20,326 nt of DNA from Chara braunii (lineage: Eukaryota; Streptophyta; Charophyceae; Charales; Characeae). Shown here in pieces: positions 1 through 8,061 of this stretch. Both the position numbers and the translations under genes were made by a program. Numbering within the stretch: the stretch's first letter is position 1; each line of letters opens with the position of its first letter. The DNA is taken from assembly GCA_003427395.1 (NCBI GenBank), contig BFEA01000019.1, positions 3,824,795 to 3,845,120 of the forward strand. The letters run 5' to 3'. The notes below the pieces were generated by a model. The model was not told the origin of the DNA and did not search any database. It worked only from the letters and a program-made list of their open reading frames with translations.

Positions 1-408
1 GTTTTGATGGGATGGTTCGTGCTAGCCGTCCTGCTGAATGCTGTGCTGGCGCAGCTCTCCTTGGGCATCCTTGTGAACATCCACATCATCCTCACCGTAG
101 CTGTCCTATCTGCCGAGGTGGGGACAGGTAAAGAAAAAAAGAAGAAAAGAAAAAAAGAAAAAAAGAAGAAAAGAGAAAATAAGAAAAAGGAAAAAAAGAA
201 AAAAAGAAAAAAAGAAAGAAGAAAAGATATGTTGATCTGTGGGATGTGTTATTTGCTTTGTGACAATTGGATTATCTCTCTTTCCCTGTCAGGTTTGGTT
301 TCCTCCTCCTTTTCTTTACCTCTTTGCCTTTTGGCTGCGTGCAAGTGGGTCGTTGTGACACACGGGGATGGGGGCAGCCAGCGCTCAACCTGTCATCCAC
401 AGAAAAAG
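1..408 (+). CDS. Two exons of an unidentified eukaryotic gene, 5' end outside the window
   Basis: Seen: frame 1 is open from base 1. The first exon (1-127) encodes a very hydrophobic stretch, WFVLAVLLNAVLAQLSLGIL and onward, long enough for one or two membrane segments. It ends at ACAG|GTAAAG (donor 128). A pyrimidine-rich tract ending TTTCCCTGTCAG gives an acceptor at 291-292. The second exon (293-408) stays in phase, encodes LVSSSFSLPLCLLAACKWVV and then a hydrophilic tail ending HPQKK, and stops at AAAAAG|GTAAGC (donor 409). The intron is 165 nt, a multiple of three with no in-frame stop, so retention would only insert a lysine-rich stretch. The next exon is uncertain: an acceptor TTTTACAG at 519-520 leads to 21 codons and a stop, and a GGCAG at 590-ish gives another short end. 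I do not recognise the protein. It may be a membrane protein, inferred from hydrophobicity only. The exon calls rest on splice consensus and could be wrong. Confidence 0.4.
130..227 (+). repeat. Purine-only A/G tract inside the first intron
   Basis: 98 bases of only A and G except one T at 180, built from irregular AAAG/AAAAAAG units. It occupies most of the proposed 165-nt intron, just after the donor. It is probably an expanded low-complexity tract. The purine/pyrimidine strand asymmetry is the kind that can form triplex DNA, which is inference only. Confidence 0.9.
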
Positions 409-527
409 GTAAGCTTATCTGTGGGTACGTAAGAGGTGATGAATAGGTGGGGCTTTCCTTCCTTCCTTCTTTTCCTTTCCTTGTTTTGCTTTTTTCCGCC
501 TTTGCGCTCTGATTTTACAGTGTGACA

Positions 528-558
<31 letters not shown>

Positions 559-1023
559 TGCTGGGGAATATCTATCCATGGGCTGAGTGGCAGGAGGATG
601 CGGGCTTACCATTGGTTATGCGGAGTTCGTACTGTGCGTAGCACAAGGAGAAGTTGGGATGTGACACTGGTCTGCAGGATTATCGATTTGTCCGCACAGA
701 TTGTGCAATTAACAAACGCTCAGGATCTGTATTGGCCGAATCTGTCACGATTAGCTTGATCTTCGTGGCCGAGAAGAGGGGTTAAGCCACCAGTTGACAC
801 GAACCTAAGTTGGCGAAGCTACCTTCCTCCAAAGGCTTGCGAGTGTGTTCAAAACGTGGCCTGCCGGGTTCGATACGGGCCCAGGCCTGAATCGAAAAGC
901 TTGTGCCGCGTGAACTGGTTAGAGCCCTGTTCTGCTTGCGGTGAACTGGCGGTTTAACGTAGAGTGATCGTTCAGAGCAGACAGAGATAAAATATCATTA
1001 AAATTAAAAAATGATTTAAAAAT
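409..1023 (+). other. Intron-like stretch with an AT/AG microsatellite, otherwise featureless
   Basis: It begins with the donor GTAAGC at 409. A short (AT)n run followed by (AG)n lies at about 528-558, just after a possible acceptor at 519-520. From about 620 to 960 I see ordinary mixed sequence with no convincing frame. 985-1023 is AT-rich (runs of A and T) and directly precedes the U6-derived insertion. This stretch is probably intronic if the exon at 1503-1584 belongs to the same gene. Confidence 0.4.
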
Positions 1024-1081
1024 GTCATCTTGAGGTCAACGTCCATGCGGAAGGATGACACACATTAATTGAGAAATGGTC

Positions 1082-1132
<51 letters not shown>

Positions 1133-1152
1133 ATCTTGAGGTCAACGTCCAT
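1024..1152 (+). pseudogene. 5'-truncated U6 snRNA retropseudogene with poly(A) tail and target-site duplications
   Basis: Seen: an identical 23-bp sequence beginning GTCATCTTGAGG occurs at 1024-1046 and 1130-1152. Between the copies lie 36 bases (1047-1082), containing AAGGATGACACACA and ending GAGAAATGGTCC, followed by 47 consecutive A (1083-1129). Known: the 3' end of plant U6 snRNA reads GCGCAAGGATGACACG... and ends GAGAAATGGTCC. The 36 bases match that from memory at about 31 of 36 positions. The arrangement (3' fragment of a structural RNA, long A tail, perfect flanking duplication) is the hallmark of target-primed reverse transcription by a LINE-type machinery. The intact duplication and pure A tract suggest a fairly recent insertion. 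No promoter or 5' part of U6 is present, so it cannot be functional. Confidence 0.88.
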
Positions 1153-1266
1153 CGCCAGGGTTTGGATGCACTTCAATGTTGCGAAAGCATTCACAAATAG
1201 ACACGACACTGAGACCGTAGTCACAGCAATCACAAAGCTGTTCAAGAAAGGAGCAATCCAATGCTG

Positions 1267-1283
1267 TGGCCTGGCCTTCTCAG

Positions 1284-1325
<42 letters not shown>

Positions 1326-1344
1326 TTGCGCCATGGCCAGGCCA
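1267..1344 (+). repeat. (GTT)14 microsatellite framed by a 10-bp inverted repeat
   Basis: Fourteen perfect GTT units at 1283-1324. The tract lies between TGGCCTGGCC (1267-1276) and its exact reverse complement GGCCAGGCCA (1335-1344), so the microsatellite would form the loop of a stem. On the + strand it translates to polyvaline, which I do not regard as coding. Confidence 0.9.
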
Positions 1345-1502
1345 TCATGATGCATGTCAACTTGGCAAGGGAGAATTCAGAATGAATCTCTGTTCTGTGT
1401 CATTTTGGTTTTGTCTTTTTCCTCGTGGATCGGTAGGGGTTGTGGGCGAAAAGGGTGAGGAGAGGGGAGGAATCACGGTTGGCTTTCGCTTTGCGTCTTC
1501 AG

Positions 1503-1584
1503 GTGCAGGCCCTGCTCTGTCGTGTGTGACCATCTGGAGGAGGCAGCTGAGAAAATCTGGGAACAAGGGAAGTTTCGACTAAGG
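1503..1584 (+). CDS. Probable internal exon of the same or another + strand gene
   Basis: Seen: acceptor TTTGCGTCTTCAG ends at 1502 after a pyrimidine-rich stretch. The 82-nt exon ends at CTAAGG|GTGAGT (donor 1585). Reading from the second base gives 27 residues, including CDHLEEAAEKIWEQGKFRLR preceded by CRPCSVV, with three cysteines and then an acidic, helix-like segment. The exon starts in phase 1 and ends in phase 0. The composition looks like real protein and unlike the frames around it. I do not recognise a family. Linking it to the exons at 1-408 is inference from strand and distance. It could also be an isolated relic. Confidence 0.35.
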
Positions 1585-1775
1585 GTGAGTGTTTTGAATC
1601 CTACCTATTTCCTTATGGGGGCCACACTCAGGGAGTCCAAGTGAAAAATCTCTCCTCTCCCCTCCTCCTCCTGTCCTCACCCCATCCATGGTCGGCTGCT
1701 TGATCTGTTCCCAGGCGACAGTCTTTCCTCTGGCTGTTTTGCTTGCCCGCCGTTTCAGCTGGTTGCGTGATGCTC

Positions 1776-1889
1776 CTACCGTTTTCGGACGAATAGAATG
1801 CCTGGTCATTATCGCTGAATCTAGACTGAAAGTTGCACGAAAGACAGCAGCTATAATGACCGGGTGTCCTATTCGGCTGAAGACAGTAG
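1776..1889 (-). mobile_element. Foldback (MITE-like) element, copy R1
   Basis: Seen: a 114-bp imperfect palindrome. The outer arms 1776-1796 (starting CTACCGTTTTCGG) and 1869-1889 (ending GAAGACAGTAG) pair at 17 of 21 positions. A second, inner pair is GGTCATTAT (1804-1812) with ATAATGACC (1853-1861). The same layout and core (GTGCAACTT, TCTAGA/TCTAG, GATAATGAC, GAAGACGGT) recur at 2375-2516 and 19730-19840 in the opposite orientation, which defines a dispersed family. No coding capacity is present and no clear target duplication is seen, so the transposase class is unknown. Confidence 0.65.
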
Positions 1890-1922
1890 TAATGACACGG
1901 ACATGGCGTCGGAGGGAGGGAG

Positions 1923-2072
1923 TGGTGGAGCTATAATGACATATTTGTCTGTTAGTCGTTGCTCCTTTGTTGTTCCTTTCTTTGGGTTGTGGGGTTTTTG
2001 GCAGACTTCCTTTTTTTGCATGTGCAGAGAGCGTGCATGCACATAGGAGAATGAATCTAGACTGAAAGTTGC
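1923..2072. mobile_element. Decayed fragments of the same foldback family
   Basis: GAGCTATAATGACA at about 1927-1940 repeats part of R1's right inner arm. The 21 bases 2052-2072 are identical to R1 positions 1816-1836. The stretch between (TTTGTTGTTCCTTTC...) is unrelated. This looks like a broken or rearranged second copy next to R1. Boundaries are uncertain. Confidence 0.45.
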
Positions 2073-2181
2073 TCTTTGCACTTCGCAAAAAGAAAAGAAG
2101 TCAACTGCAGGTATTGTCCTATAGGAGGATGATCATACTAACAACAGTAGGGCGGCCGTCCTGGCTGCGCTTCTTGTCTTG

Positions 2182-2313
2182 TTTTTTTTTTTGTGAGAAC
2201 TGGGTGACGGTCTTCAGAATTATTTTATGTCGTTTGTTATGCAGTTCATCGGGACTTGAACTCAGGTCTGTATTTCAAACAGTTCATTGGTGTACCAACT
2301 GCACTTTCATGTC
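2182..2313 (-). mobile_element. tRNA-derived SINE with A tail
   Basis: Read on the minus strand. An RNA polymerase III A box, AAGTGCAGTTGG (2306-2295), matches 11 of 12 consensus positions. A B box, AGTTCAAGTCC (2262-2252), matches 10 of 11. They start 44 nt apart, the spacing of a tRNA. A 7-nt loop TTGAAAT closed by CTGT/ACAG sits where the anticodon arm should be. The acceptor and T stems do not pair, so this is not a working tRNA. The body runs on to an 11-nt A run (2192-2182 on the + strand as T), giving about 130 bp, typical for a short SINE. A related remnant lies at 15085-15132. Flanking duplications were not found. Confidence 0.65.
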
Positions 2314-2374
2314 CACGTTCATAAGAGAATTCAAAGTCTTCTCAGATATAGGAAGAAGGCAACTCATGCATAGA

Positions 2375-2516
2375 CTATCGTCTTCCCCCGAATAGTACGT
2401 ATGGTCATTAGAGCAGTATGGGTACAACGACAATGACAGTACCTTTTAGTGCAACTTGCAGTCTAGGTACAGCGATAATGACAGTACCTGGTCCATTCTA
2501 TCCAGGTGAAGACGGT
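2375..2516 (+). mobile_element. Foldback (MITE-like) element, copy R2
   Basis: Left arm 2375-2395 (CTATCGTCTTC...GAATAG) and right arm 2498-2516 (CTATCC...GAAGACGGT) correspond to the ends of R1 and R3. The centre is longer than in the sisters because the segment GGTACARCGAYAATGACAGT occurs twice (about 2430 and 2465), around GTGCAACTTGCAG. The right end stops at GGT where the sisters read GGTAG, exactly where the ~4.2 kb repeat begins with TGTCGAGC. Confidence 0.6.
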
Positions 2517-3107
2517 GTCGAGCGCATCGGTCCGGCACCGCACGTGGCAACGCGGGACCCTCTCGGCCGCGTCACGCAGGAGTTGGACCAACCTCGACAC
2601 GAACGCACAAATGGAGCTTCCTTAGGCCGCTCCCACCGAGTGCGCCAGCCATACCTCTCGCGAGCCCCTACGACGGGATAGGACCTACGCGAGGCACAAC
2701 TTACCTCCACCTTACGGGAGCTGTCACCTCCCTTTGGTGGGCGTATCCCCGCCGAGCTACCAGCCCACAATACAAAAGCTGATCAGTTGCAATCGCAGAG
2801 GTGGACCAGCCGAGGACGTTTCTCGTTTGCTGTAGCATAGGGGGCACGCGTGGTAATACGCCTATCGGACCCGCACGCGAACCGACATTTGGGGAGGCTA
2901 AAGTCCCAAGCGCGGCTCGTCGTCGGTCGACTAGGACGCATCCCACACACCACGTGCACACCACTCTACGAACACACAAAAAGAACACCCACACATACAC
3001 ACGAAACGACCCAACACAAACAACGCGACAACGCTCCTAGCCCCTTCAGTGACCATCCCATAACTCTCCACTGCGGAAATTGGATAGGCGTCGCGCGCGA
3101 GACTTAG

Positions 3108-3114
3108 TATAAAA
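3108..3114 (+). promoter_or_regulatory. TATA-like box in a repeated promoter-like block, copy 1
   Basis: TATAAAA follows GCGCGAGACTTAG and precedes GC-rich sequence and a CATATCGAC motif. The same block recurs in unit copy 2 (TATAAGA, 8055) and, degenerate, inside the extra segment of copy 1 (TATACA, 3658), each time before CGACNANCNATGC-like sequence. Recurrence of the block around a TATA-like core suggests an element promoter. This is inference, and the orientation conflicts with the minus-strand coding remnants. Confidence 0.25.
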
Positions 3115-3479
3115 CTGGGCGGACGCAGGGCCTACTCATATCGACTAGCAATGCAAACGTACGCAAGCAGTCGCAATGATGGCGTACCATGTAGTACCCA
3201 TACTCGCGCGGCCCTCGTTAACCTCGAGGGTCGCGTTCGACACTCAAGTGTCGGCTGACACGCGCCTTGAGGGTTAATCTCTCGACGTCGGACAACCGCC
3301 ATGTGCGGTTGAAGACCACACACCCTCTTTTGCACCTTATGCAGAGCGGTCCATACCTGTGGTGGCAGTCGTTTCTCGCGGCCCTGGAGATGAGTCCTAC
3401 TCCAGGCCTGGGCGGAAGTCAAGGGGTTTGACTTTGACGACTACCACGGACTATAACGTCCAACCATGAAAACCTTAAA

Positions 3480-4120
3480 AAGCAAGAGTAGGCCGAAGGC
3501 CTCCCTGCCCCAAAAATCACGATTCGGGTGCCCCCGTTTTTCTTTTGGTTGCCACCGCGGTCCGTGTCACTGCTGAACAGCCGCGCACACGTATAAATCC
3601 CTTGGTCCCATAACCTTTCGAAGCCAGGGCGGCGAAGCGTCGTGCGCAGAACTTCGATATACAGTCGCGCGGCTGCGGGCCAAACCCATACCAACCGACG
3701 ATGCTAGTCATACGCGGTGATCGCGGCTCCGACCTTGCGATATTGAATGACTGAAGGAATATATCGCGGGGGGCCACCCCTCACGATATTGAACGGCTGA
3801 AGGACATGTCGTTCGGCCCTCGCGACATTTCCGCCTTCAGGGTTGGGTGTCTCGACGGCCCACGCAGATAGGCTCAGTACGAGGGGAGATTCTTCCTCGG
3901 CAGAGCCTAGGGCTGGGGATGTTCTGGACAAGGACCTTGAATCCCAGCCCAGGACCAACGTCCGACTAAGAAAAACCCCAAGGAGCAAATAAGATTAAAA
4001 GGAAAACTTTCCTTATGTCCTCTCGGTCTTAGCCTCTGAATATGCCTTTAGTATGGGGCTCCTTAGGCCTCGCGAACACCCACCATAACTACACCCAAGC
4101 ATACATACATAAGGGAGATA
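3480..4120. other. Segment present in repeat copy 1 but missing from copy 2
   Basis: Between the shared landmarks at 3420-3480 and about 4140, copy 1 holds about 640 bp where copy 2 has about 120 bp. Part of it (3635-3720) is a diverged duplicate of 3090-3170, including the TATA-like core. It also contains two 21-bp near-identical repeats starting CGATATTGAA (3738 and 3784), and a stem GCGATAT (3737-3743) with ATATCGC (3761-3767). The cause is either an internal duplication or insertion in copy 1, or a deletion in copy 2. Confidence 0.45.
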
Positions 4121-4505
4121 GAGTTGCGACGATCACTTCTCACAGGCACAGTGAGACTCCTCACGATCATATGTACATATGCGGGATCGCAGGCAATCCA
4201 AATCCAAAATCCGAGCCACAGGACATACCTGCAATCACATCAAGAATCAATCGGCAGAACATACACCACGTGGGGTCAACCCCAACCAATCTTCGCAACC
4301 ATACCCCTTGCTTTAGTCATGCAAACCCCAGCCTCCTGCCCAACCAACCATAATTAAATACTCAGCACCTTTGTTAAATGGCCATTCAATAAAAGCCCGG
4401 GTGAAACCCTTAACAAACAATAAAGTCGCCAGGGCTAAAGCCTTTTAGGTTGAGTATGGAAAGTGAGTTGGAATTGAGTCGTGGACCGACGAATCGGCAA
4501 CCGAC

Positions 4506-4524
4506 CTGTTATCAGTGATAACAG
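4506..4524. repeat. Perfect 8-bp stem conserved between repeat copies, copy 1
   Basis: CTGTTATC (4506-4513), loop AGT, GATAACAG (4517-4524). The counterpart in unit copy 2 keeps the stem exactly but has the loop AAAA (8873-8876). The neighbouring bases are alike (ACC before, AAGAT after). Confidence 0.75.
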
Positions 4525-4813
4525 AAGATGATCCTTGTAGGACCAAGCTGAATCTAGTCCAAGTCTTGAATCAATCGATCCAGAAGACCTGTAACACAAG
4601 ACAGACCAATCCCCAAGCTAAAATCATAAGTGTATGGAGAACACAACTCCATAACACATTCTCACCNAAGANCCTTCTAATTGACTAANCCTGAATNTAN
4701 CTTTAAGCAGTGCCCAAAGCAAAGGTAGACCCTGACATAATCTCCCCTATATAGAGTGGATCGCTAGAATCGCCACCTATCAAAATATAATCTATCTCCT
4801 CTAAACTAGAAAC

Positions 4814-5085
4814 ATTTCGGCAGCGCTTCCCGTAGGAGAAGTGCCTTTTCAGAATTTGTATCAGCCCAAATATGAAAACAGAAACAACCCTTGACTTTCC
4901 AAAGTCCGATTTTGTCTAATTCTTTGAATTAGCAAAAAGTTGGGCATCCCTCCCTTTAGAAAAGGAGACTTTCTAGATTTTTACTAAGCCATATACAAAT
5001 CGTAGACAAACTGAACTATGAAAAGTCAGAAATTTGACTAACTCCTTGGATTTGCAGAAATTTCGGCAGCGCTTCCCGTAGAGAA
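4814..5085. repeat. TTTCGGCAGCGCTTCCCGTA motif repeats, copy 1
   Basis: The 20-mer TTTCGGCAGCGCTTCCCGTA occurs at 4815 and 5061, each followed by GGAGAAGT or GAGAAAGT and then a CAAGATTTATA or CAGAATTTGTA segment. Three more versions lie in unit copy 2. A similar 'TTTCGGCAG...CCC' string is one I recall from LTRs of large plant retrotransposons, which is memory only. A few N bases (4667-4700) lie just upstream. Confidence 0.6.
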
Positions 5086-5398
5086 AGTAGCTTACCAAGA
5101 TTTATAAAAGCCCAAGTGTAACAAAAGATCTAAAAAAATGCAAAAATCGATCTAAGTTAAAAAACTTGGCTCAGAAAATGCTGGAATCGACCTAACTCCT
5201 ATCGCTCTAGCACGTGGCGAGCTTCTAAAGCAACTACCTGTCAGACTGAATCTCAGACCAAGTAGTAGCCTCACTCAGTCATATGCAATGCCAACCACAA
5301 AAGTAAGTACTCTCACCAGCCCCAAGCCAACTTAACAAACAATAGTTCGTAGTCTTTCAATGATTTAATCCTTTATACCCAGTTTACATAAGGCGTAA

Positions 5399-6219
5399 AG
5401 TCAGGCCATCCAATCTTATGGAACATGCCTGACTCAGTCATCAAGTATACACGAACAGGTTGCACAACTACTTTCCTCTTCCTTCGGGCATATGACTTAG
5501 CCATCCATCTTAGAAACAATGCTTAGTCGCCCCAAAATGTTTAATACCCAAGTTATATATATCTCTCTGAACTTAGTCTTCAAGGGGGCGTAGGACTGAG
5601 CCATTCATCTTAGAAACAATGCTCAGTCGGCCCAGGTTACCTTCAGTTTTACTCTTAGTTATACTCTCTTCAACTTATAAGCTATAGCCAGGCCATCCAA
5701 TCTTATGGAACCCGTGCCTTACTAGCCTGTTCATAAATAAAATAGTATAGGGTATAGCCAAATTATAACCTTTTGGTTCTAACATGTCCGAGGCATTGGG
5801 CCAAACCATCCAATCTTATGGAACATGTCTGGTCCTCTGCCAGGTTCGTTTCTCTCTGATCCAGTTGTGCGTGGCATGAGTCCAGGGCCATCCAATCTTA
5901 TGGAACATGCCCTCGCCCCCAACCAAAGTTACTCCCTCAGAACAAAAGCAGGAAGAGGCTGAGCCATCCAATCTTATGGAACTTGCTCGGACCTCCTCGT
6001 TCAGAGACTAACGAAACAGAGCAAAACCCAATTAACACGAGGCAACCAAGCCATCCAGTCGTATTGAACTTGCTTGGCTCCTGAAAGTCAACCACAGTCA
6101 AACCCCTGCAAGTAAGAGCAATCAGACCATCCAATCTTATGAAACTTGTCTGATTCTCAATGCAATTCGAAAAATAAAACACAGCAGTCAGGCCATCCAA
6201 TCTTATGGAACATGCCTGA
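5399..6219. repeat. Hairpin array 1: ten units with loop core CCAATCTTATGG and compensated stems
   Basis: Ten units, about 60-100 bp apart, share the core CCATCCAATCTTATGGAAC or a close variant. Each core is flanked by arms that pair, and the arms differ between units: AGTCAGGC with GCCTGACT (5399/5427), GACTGAGC with GCTCAGTC (5594/5621), AGGGC with GCCCT (5884/5909), CCAAGC with GCTTGG (6046/6072), AATCAGAC with GTCTGATT (6120/6148), TCAGGC with GCCTGA (6188/6214). Four others pair imperfectly: 5494/5521 has one mismatch, 5685/5716 and 5798/5827 have two each, and 5959/5985 uses a wobble. Inside the arms TCCA and TGGA add a short inner stem. No protein is encoded. Function is unknown. Confidence 0.85.
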
Positions 6220-6779
6220 TCCCACAAGACCCTTTCAACCTCAAGCAAACCTGCCTTTCTCCCACCCTTCCCCTAGATGCAACCCCCTTTGTTACAATCT
6301 GCTTTCAGTCAAGCAAAGAAACTGAGACTGCCATTACACGTACGTTCCTTTACTTAGTGTGGGTTATGTCCTGAAAGTCAAACCCAAAGTCAAAATACAG
6401 GATGCACACAATACACTCAGTCAGATACATAGCAAGATGTGTAGATAAGGGTTATAACTGGGTTTATAGAGGGGGAAACAATGGTTACCTCTCAGTTCCC
6501 TGCCTCCAGAACCCTTCCTGAGTTCCGGCAGAGCTCCCGCAATCGGTGGGGCGAACCTCCCACAAAGGCCTTGGCGCGGATTACGGGTTGCAATCCCACC
6601 TGCCGCCTTCCTCTTAGAGCCAACAGACCAGACTTAGAGTAGAAGGGAAGAAGTAGAAGCATTTAGTCTCTCAGATATAAGAGGGGTGCACTCAGACTCG
6701 CAGGAGAGGGCCTTGTTATCTTGACGCGCCTGAGGGCCCCGCAATGGTGGCTAGTTTCGCGACAATTTGGTCAACAGGG

Positions 6780-7152
6780 TCAAAATCGCCTGCAGTCAAC
6801 TCCAGGATGATCCCCACTTGCGGCAAAGATCCCTCCCTTCTTCAACAACTCAACCAGCTCGCGGGGCTTCGTGACCCGAAATGCACCGAGTACCCCTCGA
6901 TACGCAGACTCCGGGTCAAAGGCACAATCTTCTTCGTTTTCGTAGTGGAGCAACGACAGGGTCTAGCCGCCCATGCAGCCACAGCTCGTACATGTAGGAG
7001 CCGGTTTGCGTAGTCCTTACCCAACCCGGATCTGCCCTCTCCTTCACGTCGCAGCGAACCAACCGCTCGCTGACAGAACCAGCCAGGTACTGCAGTAGCC
7101 AGAAAGCCAGAGCAGGATGAGATACAATGATGAGTCAGTCGTGCACCGCCGA
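6780..7152 (-). pseudogene. Frameshifted coding remnant, 3' part, next to repeat copy 1
   Basis: On the minus strand one frame reads MYELWLHGRLDPVVAPL (about 7000-6945). Coding character then continues in a shifted frame (6962-6780) with HYENEEDCAFDPESAYR and GVLGAFRVTKPRELVELLKK, then GGIFAASGDHPGVDCRRF before a stop. Amino-acid composition and the switch of frame indicate a decayed gene. Similar pieces (YELWL, and I-A-A-S-G followed by a V/R-D spacing and a QF or RF pair) recur beyond unit copy 2 at 11688-12500. I do not recognise the family. Its place between the LTR-like units suggests a retroelement internal region, possibly gag-like, as inference. Confidence 0.45.
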
Positions 7153-7180
7153 CCACCAGGCTGCGACAGTCACAACTTTG

Positions 7181-7459
7181 TCATCCAACAGCTGCGTGAA
7201 TCACGCAGGAAGGAGGAGCCACAACCCGCAACCTCTCCTCCAGCAACGCTTTCCAATCCTGAACAGCAGCGGCCAATAGCTTAGGTTCGATAACCCCCTC
7301 AGACTTCTTGTCAGCAACCTCAGCGACAACAGCAACCCAATCCTGACGAGTAAGCTCCAACCTCACGACTGGGCTCTTGCTACTCCCACCGATCGCATGA
7401 GCAACGCACCACCCTTCGAGTAAGTCTTCAAGCCCACGGTTTGCCTGCAATTCTCCCAT
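7181..7459 (-). pseudogene. 92-codon coding remnant starting 21 bp from the repeat boundary
   Basis: A minus-strand open frame from ATG at 7459 encodes MGELQANRGLEDLLEGW, then DWVAVVAEVADKKSEGVIEP and KLLAAAVQDWKALLEERL, ending at TGA (7183-7181). The alternating hydrophobic/acidic pattern is that of a helical protein. The ATG lies only 21 bp inside the boundary of unit copy 2 at 7481, which fits the first ORF of an LTR element reading leftward. No nucleocapsid, protease or polymerase motif is visible. It was probably continuous with the remnant at 7152-6780. Confidence 0.45.
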
Positions 7460-8054
7460 CCGACAGGTTGAGCGTCACGTTGTCGAGCGCATCGGTCCCA
7501 CACGGGGACCCTCCCGGCCGCGTCACGCAGGATTTGGCAGGACTTGTCGCGGAGAGCGTTTGCCGCTCCGGTCGAGTGCGCCAGCCGTACCTCTCGCGAG
7601 CCCCTACGACAGGACAGGGTCACGCGAGGCACCGCCTACCTCCACCTGCGGGAGCTGTCACCATCCCTTAGGTGGGCGTATCCCCGCCGAGCTACTGAAC
7701 CACATGCGAAGGCTTTTCGTGTGCAATTGCAGAGGTGGTCCAGCCGAGGGCGTTTCTCGCTCGCTGTAGCATAGGGGGTATGCGCGGTCGAACGGCCGAA
7801 ATCGGACCCGCACGGGAATCGCCGCACTGGGGGGCTGAAGTCCCAGACGCGACTCAGCGTCGGTCGACTAGGACGCTTCACGCACACCACGCGTTACGCC
7901 ACAATACTCACACTTACCACGCATAACACCTGGACACACACAAGACTAACACCGCAAACAACGCCACAACACAACAATACTCCTAGCCCCTTCAGTATCT
8001 GACCCATAACTTTATGCAGCAAGAATCAGACGGGTATCGCGTGCTGGACTTTCG

Positions 8055-8061
8055 TATAAGA
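8055..8061 (+). promoter_or_regulatory. TATA-like box in unit copy 2
   Basis: TATAAGA in the block equivalent to 3108 of copy 1, after GGACTTTCG and about 30 bp before CTCATATCGACCAGCCATGC. Support is only the recurrence of the block. Confidence 0.22.

Larger units (their letters stand above)
2516..6743 (-). mobile_element. ~4.2 kb LTR-like repeat unit, copy 1
   Basis: Seen: the sequence from TGTCGAGCGCATCGGTCC (2516) to GAGGGCCCCGCA (6743) is colinear with 7481-11687. Shared landmarks include CGGCCGCGTCACGCAGGA, CAAGGGGTTTGACTTTGACG (3420/8336), ACATACCTGCAATCACATCA, GGGCTAAAGCC (4433/8808), and CTCCGGCAGAGCTCCCGCAA near the end. Both copies begin TG and end CA and are of similar length (4228 and 4207 bp), as expected for very long LTRs. 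The minus-strand coding remnants next to each copy suggest the element reads on the minus strand. Against a textbook LTR element: I find no convincing primer-binding site, polypurine tract or matching target duplication. The unit has no protein-coding frame. It carries a hairpin array at 5399-6219. Confidence 0.65.

Noticed and set aside
1076-1582. 168-codon frame on the + strand
   Set aside because: It begins as polylysine from the A47 tail and runs through polyvaline from (GTT)14. It is a frame across repeats. The real exon signal at 1503-1584 is in a different frame.
2252-2313. Functional tRNA-Phe gene
   Set aside because: A and B boxes and a GAA loop are present, but the acceptor and T stems do not pair and an A tail follows, as in a SINE.
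5937-6248. Minus-strand 103-codon frame across hairpin array 1
   Set aside because: The apparent protein repeats (IRLDGL) come from the repeated hairpin core read in one frame. Unit spacing breaks the frame elsewhere in the array.
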